This document shows, in pieces, positions 14,566-17,084 of a stretch of DNA of 17,084 nt. Under the pieces are notes generated by a model. The model made no database searches and was not told the origin of the DNA. It worked only from the letters and a program-made list of their open reading frames with translations. Every line of letters starts with the position of its first letter. Position 1 is the first letter of the stretch. The position numbers were made by a program, and so were the translations under genes. This stretch comes from Micavibrio_B sp048498395 (GTDB lineage Bacteria; Pseudomonadota; Alphaproteobacteria; Micavibrionales; Micavibrionaceae): contig JBEHYB010000054.1 in assembly GCA_048498395.1 (NCBI GenBank), positions 1-17,084 of the forward strand, written 5' to 3'.

Positions 14566-15374
14566 AACGGGCTGGGGTCATCGGTCATCCAATCGCGCAC
14601 AGCAAATCACCGCGCATTCACGCCTATTGGCTTAATAAGTACGGCATTGAAGGCGAATATAAGGCTTACGACATTGTCGGCGAGAATCTACGCGACGAGG
14701 TATTGAAACTGCGCGATGCAGGTCTTGCGGGAGTTAATGTGACGCTGCCGCACAAGCAAAAGATCATCGATATCTGTACGACGCTTAATGATGAGGCGAA
14801 AAAAATCGGCGCGGTGAATACGGTCGTCTTTCATTCCGGCGGCGAGATCGAAGGCCGTAATACCGATGCCTATGGTTTCATCACCAACGCCACCGAGACG
14901 CATAAGGATTTTGATTTCACAAAGGGAGCTGCTTTCGTCCTCGGGGCCGGGGGCGCGGCAAGGGCTGTTTTATATGCATTAAAGCGTGCCGGCGTGCCAG
15001 AGATCAGAATTGCAAACCGCACGATTGAAAATGCGGAAGCTCTGGCGGAAGAATTCGGCGCGCGCGTGTTTGACTGGGATGATAAAGAGGTAGCACTTGC
15101 TGGCGCAAATGCGGTGATCAACACGACAAGCCTTGGCATGACCGGAAAACCGCCACTCGAGATCGATCTCGCCGATATTTCATCCGATGCGCTTGTCTAT
15201 GACATCGTTTATGCGCCGCTGATGACGCAGTTACTGCAAGAGGCGCAAGCTAAAGGCTGCAAAATCGTTACCGGCATCGGCATGCTGCTGCATCAGGCAA
15301 GACCGGCGTTTGAAGCGTTTTATGGCGCTAAGGCAGAAGTAGATGATGAATTGCGGAGGCTTGTCCTCGCATGA
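14562..15374 (+). CDS. aroE: Shikimate 5-dehydrogenase (NADPH)
   Basis: Reduces 3-dehydroshikimate to shikimate in aromatic amino acid synthesis. The 270-residue length is normal. The shikimate-binding Ser pair lies in AHSKSPRIHAYW (S14, S16). The catalytic Lys is in GVNVTLPHKQK (K65), followed by AVNTVV, and the catalytic Asp is in GRNTDAYGF (D102). The NADP-binding loop is VLGAGGAARAV (126-136). The start overlaps the ppsR stop as ATGA, and the stop overlaps the coaE start in the same way, so the three genes are translationally coupled. Confidence 0.96.
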   Translation: MKRAGVIGHPIAHSKSPRIHAYWLNKYGIEGEYKAYDIVGENLRDEVLKLRDAGLAGVNVTLPHKQKIIDICTTLNDEAKKIGAVNTVVFHSGGEIEGRNTDAYGFITNATETHKDFDFTKGAAFVLGAGGAARAVLYALKRAGVPEIRIANRTIENAEALAEEFGARVFDWDDKEVALAGANAVINTTSLGMTGKPPLEIDLADISSDALVYDIVYAPLMTQLLQEAQAKGCKIVTGIGMLLHQARPAFEAFYGAKAEVDDELRRLVLA

Positions 15375-15961
15375 AAATAATCGGCCTCACCGGCTCCATC
15401 GGCATGGGAAAATCGGCGACCGCCGCGTTGCTGCAAAATCTCGGCGTGCCGGTTCATGACTCGGATGCGGCCGTACATATCGCGCTCTCGCCGGAAGGCG
15501 GCGCGTTTCGCGATGTCGCGCTTGAATTCCCCGAAGCCTGGGACAAGGCCACGCATACGATCAACCGCAAAATTCTCGGCGCGATCGTTTTTGCCGATGC
15601 TGAGAAACGCCGCAAACTGGAAGCACTCGTGCACCCGCATGTCTGGGACAGCCAGCGCGAATTTATCAAGCGTTTTAAAAGCGCGGGCGCGAAGCTTGTC
15701 GTGCTCGATATCCCGCTGCTTTATGAAACCGGGGCCGAGAGCAAATGTGACGAAGTGATGGTCGTTACCGCGCCGTCGTTTATCCAGCGACAACGTGTTT
15801 TGAGCCGCCCCGGCATGAGCGAAGAAAAATTCCAGTCGATATTAAAAAACCAGGTGCCGGATGCCGAGAAACGCCGCCGCGCGGATTATATTATTCACAC
15901 GGGGCTTGGTCGCGCTTATACGCTGTGGTCGCTTAAGAAATATCTGAAAGGTAAAAAGTGA
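15371..15961 (+). CDS. coaE: Dephospho-CoA kinase
   Basis: Catalyses the last step of coenzyme A synthesis, ATP-dependent phosphorylation of dephospho-CoA. A 196-residue P-loop kinase: GLTGSIGMGKSAT (Walker A, 8-15), DSDAAVH with the likely catalytic Asp (D32), HPHVWDSQREF and VLDIPLLYETG, then RQRVLSRPGMSEEKF and the ADYIIHTGL end of the family. ATG overlaps the aroE stop (ATGA). Its own stop overlaps the GTG of the next gene (GTGA). Confidence 0.96.
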   Translation: MKIIGLTGSIGMGKSATAALLQNLGVPVHDSDAAVHIALSPEGGAFRDVALEFPEAWDKATHTINRKILGAIVFADAEKRRKLEALVHPHVWDSQREFIKRFKSAGAKLVVLDIPLLYETGAESKCDEVMVVTAPSFIQRQRVLSRPGMSEEKFQSILKNQVPDAEKRRRADYIIHTGLGRAYTLWSLKKYLKGKK

Positions 15962-16653
15962 AAAAGATTATCGCGCTTCGCCATATGTATTCAAACAGTC
16001 TTTTTGCGCTGGAAAGTATTTTCGAAAAAGCGGGCATGCAATTCGAACATGTGGATGTATTTACCGACCGGCTCGATAGAATCGATGCAAAAGAAGCCGA
16101 TCTTATGGTCGTGCTGGGCGGTGCTCTCGGCGTTTACCAGAGGGATGATTACCCCTTTATCGATAAAGAAATTTCGCTCATCAGGGAAAGAATCGAAGCA
16201 GATAAGCCTTTGCTCGGGATATGTCTTGGCGCGCAACTGATGGCGGCGGCGCTGGGAGAAAAAGTCTATAAGGGACCGCAAGGCAAGGAAATCGGCTGGT
16301 TCGATCTGACTCTGACGGCAGAGGGGAAAAACTCAGCCATTGCGGCTTTCGCGGAGACGAAAGTGTTGCAGCTTCACGGTGATACATTCGATTTGCCTAA
16401 AGGAGCGGTGAGGCTTGCAAGTTCCGCTTTGTATGAGAACCAGGCTTTCGCCTACGGGAAAAATTGCATCGGGGTTCAGTTTCATCCGGAATTCAATCAG
16501 GACGGCATGGAAAATCTGCTGGTTGAAAGCGGCGGCCATCTGAACGTGGCAAAGTTCCGCGCGCAAAACCCGAAATACCTGCCGGCAATGGAAAAATCCA
16601 CAATCGCGTTTATGCAGAATTTCCTGAAACAGAGTGGTTTGATAGAGAAATAG
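15958..16653 (+). CDS. Class I glutamine amidotransferase domain protein (GMP synthase-like, YfeJ type)
   Basis: A stand-alone 231-residue class I glutaminase domain. The nucleophile is in LLGICLGAQLMAAALG (C89) and the other two triad residues are in GVQFHPEF (H176, E178). LGGALGVYQRDDYPF (53-67) supplies the oxyanion-strand region. No synthetase domain is attached, and the protein resembles the GMP-synthase-like single-domain group (YfeJ), whose substrates are mostly unknown. GTG start, overlapping the coaE stop by four bases, so it is the last gene of the ppsR-aroE-coaE block. In many alphaproteobacteria dnaQ follows coaE; here this gene takes that place. Confidence 0.88.
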   Translation: MKKIIALRHMYSNSLFALESIFEKAGMQFEHVDVFTDRLDRIDAKEADLMVVLGGALGVYQRDDYPFIDKEISLIRERIEADKPLLGICLGAQLMAAALGEKVYKGPQGKEIGWFDLTLTAEGKNSAIAAFAETKVLQLHGDTFDLPKGAVRLASSALYENQAFAYGKNCIGVQFHPEFNQDGMENLLVESGGHLNVAKFRAQNPKYLPAMEKSTIAFMQNFLKQSGLIEK

Positions 16654-16680
16654 TCAGCATTAGATTTGTACAGCCTGTAT

Positions 16681-17084
16681 CTATCTGACGTGACGAACTG
16701 CAGTAAAATATTCATACAGCAGATTAGCCGGAGTAAAGGTATCTATGATCTTCCATTCTCTAGGTTTCACTTCTCGCAATATATAGCCATCGAGAGGAGG
16801 ATCATTATTTTCTGATGATGCCATGTTGCAATCGACGGGCTGACACTTTGACATGACTACATCATGACCTAAGCTAATATTTTTCTCGTAACAACTCTTT
16901 TTAATGCTGCAAAACCAAGAAAATCCGATAACAACCGTATCGCCTTCTCTCCACTTGCTAATGCTTGTGCCTTCATAAGATTTACCAGGGATAGGAACTT
17001 CGTTCTTTGATAGACGGCTGGAATATATAGTTCTATAAACATGCATATTGTAATCCAGATAAATGCCGCCATTCCCAAGAACAG
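16681..17084 (-). CDS. Hypothetical Cys-containing protein (5' partial)
   Basis: The frame has no stop up to the right edge. The codons above the internal ATG at 17046 read on smoothly (GNGGIYLDYNMHVYRT), so the gene probably begins outside the window. At least 134 residues are present. Visible traits are four Cys in a 27-residue stretch (WFCSIKKSC through SKCQPVDC) and a polar C-terminus ending LLYEYFTAVRHVR. No membrane segment or signal peptide can be seen in the part present. Base composition is clearly more AT-rich than in its neighbours, as expected for recently acquired DNA. It converges on the amidotransferase gene 27 bases away. I do not recognise the family. Confidence 0.5.
   Translation of the reverse strand, partial: VLGNGGIYLDYNMHVYRTIYSSRLSKNEVPIPGKSYEGTSISKWREGDTVVIGFSWFCSIKKSCYEKNISLGHDVVMSKCQPVDCNMASSENNDPPLDGYILREVKPREWKIIDTFTPANLLYEYFTAVRHVR

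Noticed and set aside
16869..17078. Open frame of 69 codons with a hydrophobic start (MGMAAFIWITICMFIELY)
   Set aside because: It overlaps the frame at 16681-17084, which runs unbroken to the edge and is longer. The hydrophobic start comes from AT-rich DNA read out of frame; a small membrane protein is not excluded but is unsupported.

Overview
The window looks like part of an alphaproteobacterial chromosome. The GC content is moderate, genes are packed tightly with ATGA/GTGA overlaps, and the right side carries a ppsR-aroE-coaE block of the kind common in Alphaproteobacteria. I suspect a Micavibrionales-like or other poorly cultured alphaproteobacterial lineage, because the two genes at 2032-4434 resemble putative-metallopeptidase-domain proteins I associate with such genomes. 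That placement is inference. I see no rRNA, tRNA, CRISPR array, insertion sequence, integrase or clear phage structural operon.

Layout. (1) At 2-1879 is the 3' part of a fibre or adhesin gene: a beta-roll repeat region followed by a Peptidase_S74 self-cleaving chaperone and a C-terminal coiled coil. (2) At 2032-4434 are two tandem, diverged relatives of a metallopeptidase-like domain. Both have lost the HExxH-type histidines. (3) From 4438 to 13679 is a carbohydrate island. The minus-strand operon runs GH68-like beta-fructosidase > PfkB sugar kinase > type II PMI-like cupin > GH13 alpha-glucosidase > glucokinase. Divergent from it, on the plus strand, are a GT4 sucrose-phosphate-synthase/mannosylfructose-phosphate-synthase-like enzyme and a matching HAD-IIB (SPP-like) phosphatase. 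An AGE-family epimerase/isomerase lies convergent to the phosphatase. The 227 bp between the two divergent arms holds several perfect palindromes, the best operator candidates in the window. (4) From 13732 to 16653 is a translationally coupled plus-strand block: ppsR, aroE, coaE and a class I glutamine amidotransferase. (5) A 5'-truncated, Cys-containing minus-strand gene of unknown function runs off the right edge.

How the island could work (inference). GT4 plus phosphatase would make a non-reducing hexosyl-fructoside: sucrose from NDP-glucose, or mannosylfructose from GDP-mannose, with fructose-6-phosphate as acceptor. The GH68-like and GH13 enzymes would split it back to free hexose and fructose. 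The PfkB kinase and glucokinase would rephosphorylate the products, and the PMI-like cupin and AGE enzyme would link the fructose, glucose and mannose pools. None of these proteins shows a signal peptide and there is no transporter, so the set reads as an internal make-and-break cycle for a compatible solute or carbon reserve, not a sugar-uptake operon. This cycle is the most interesting system in the window.
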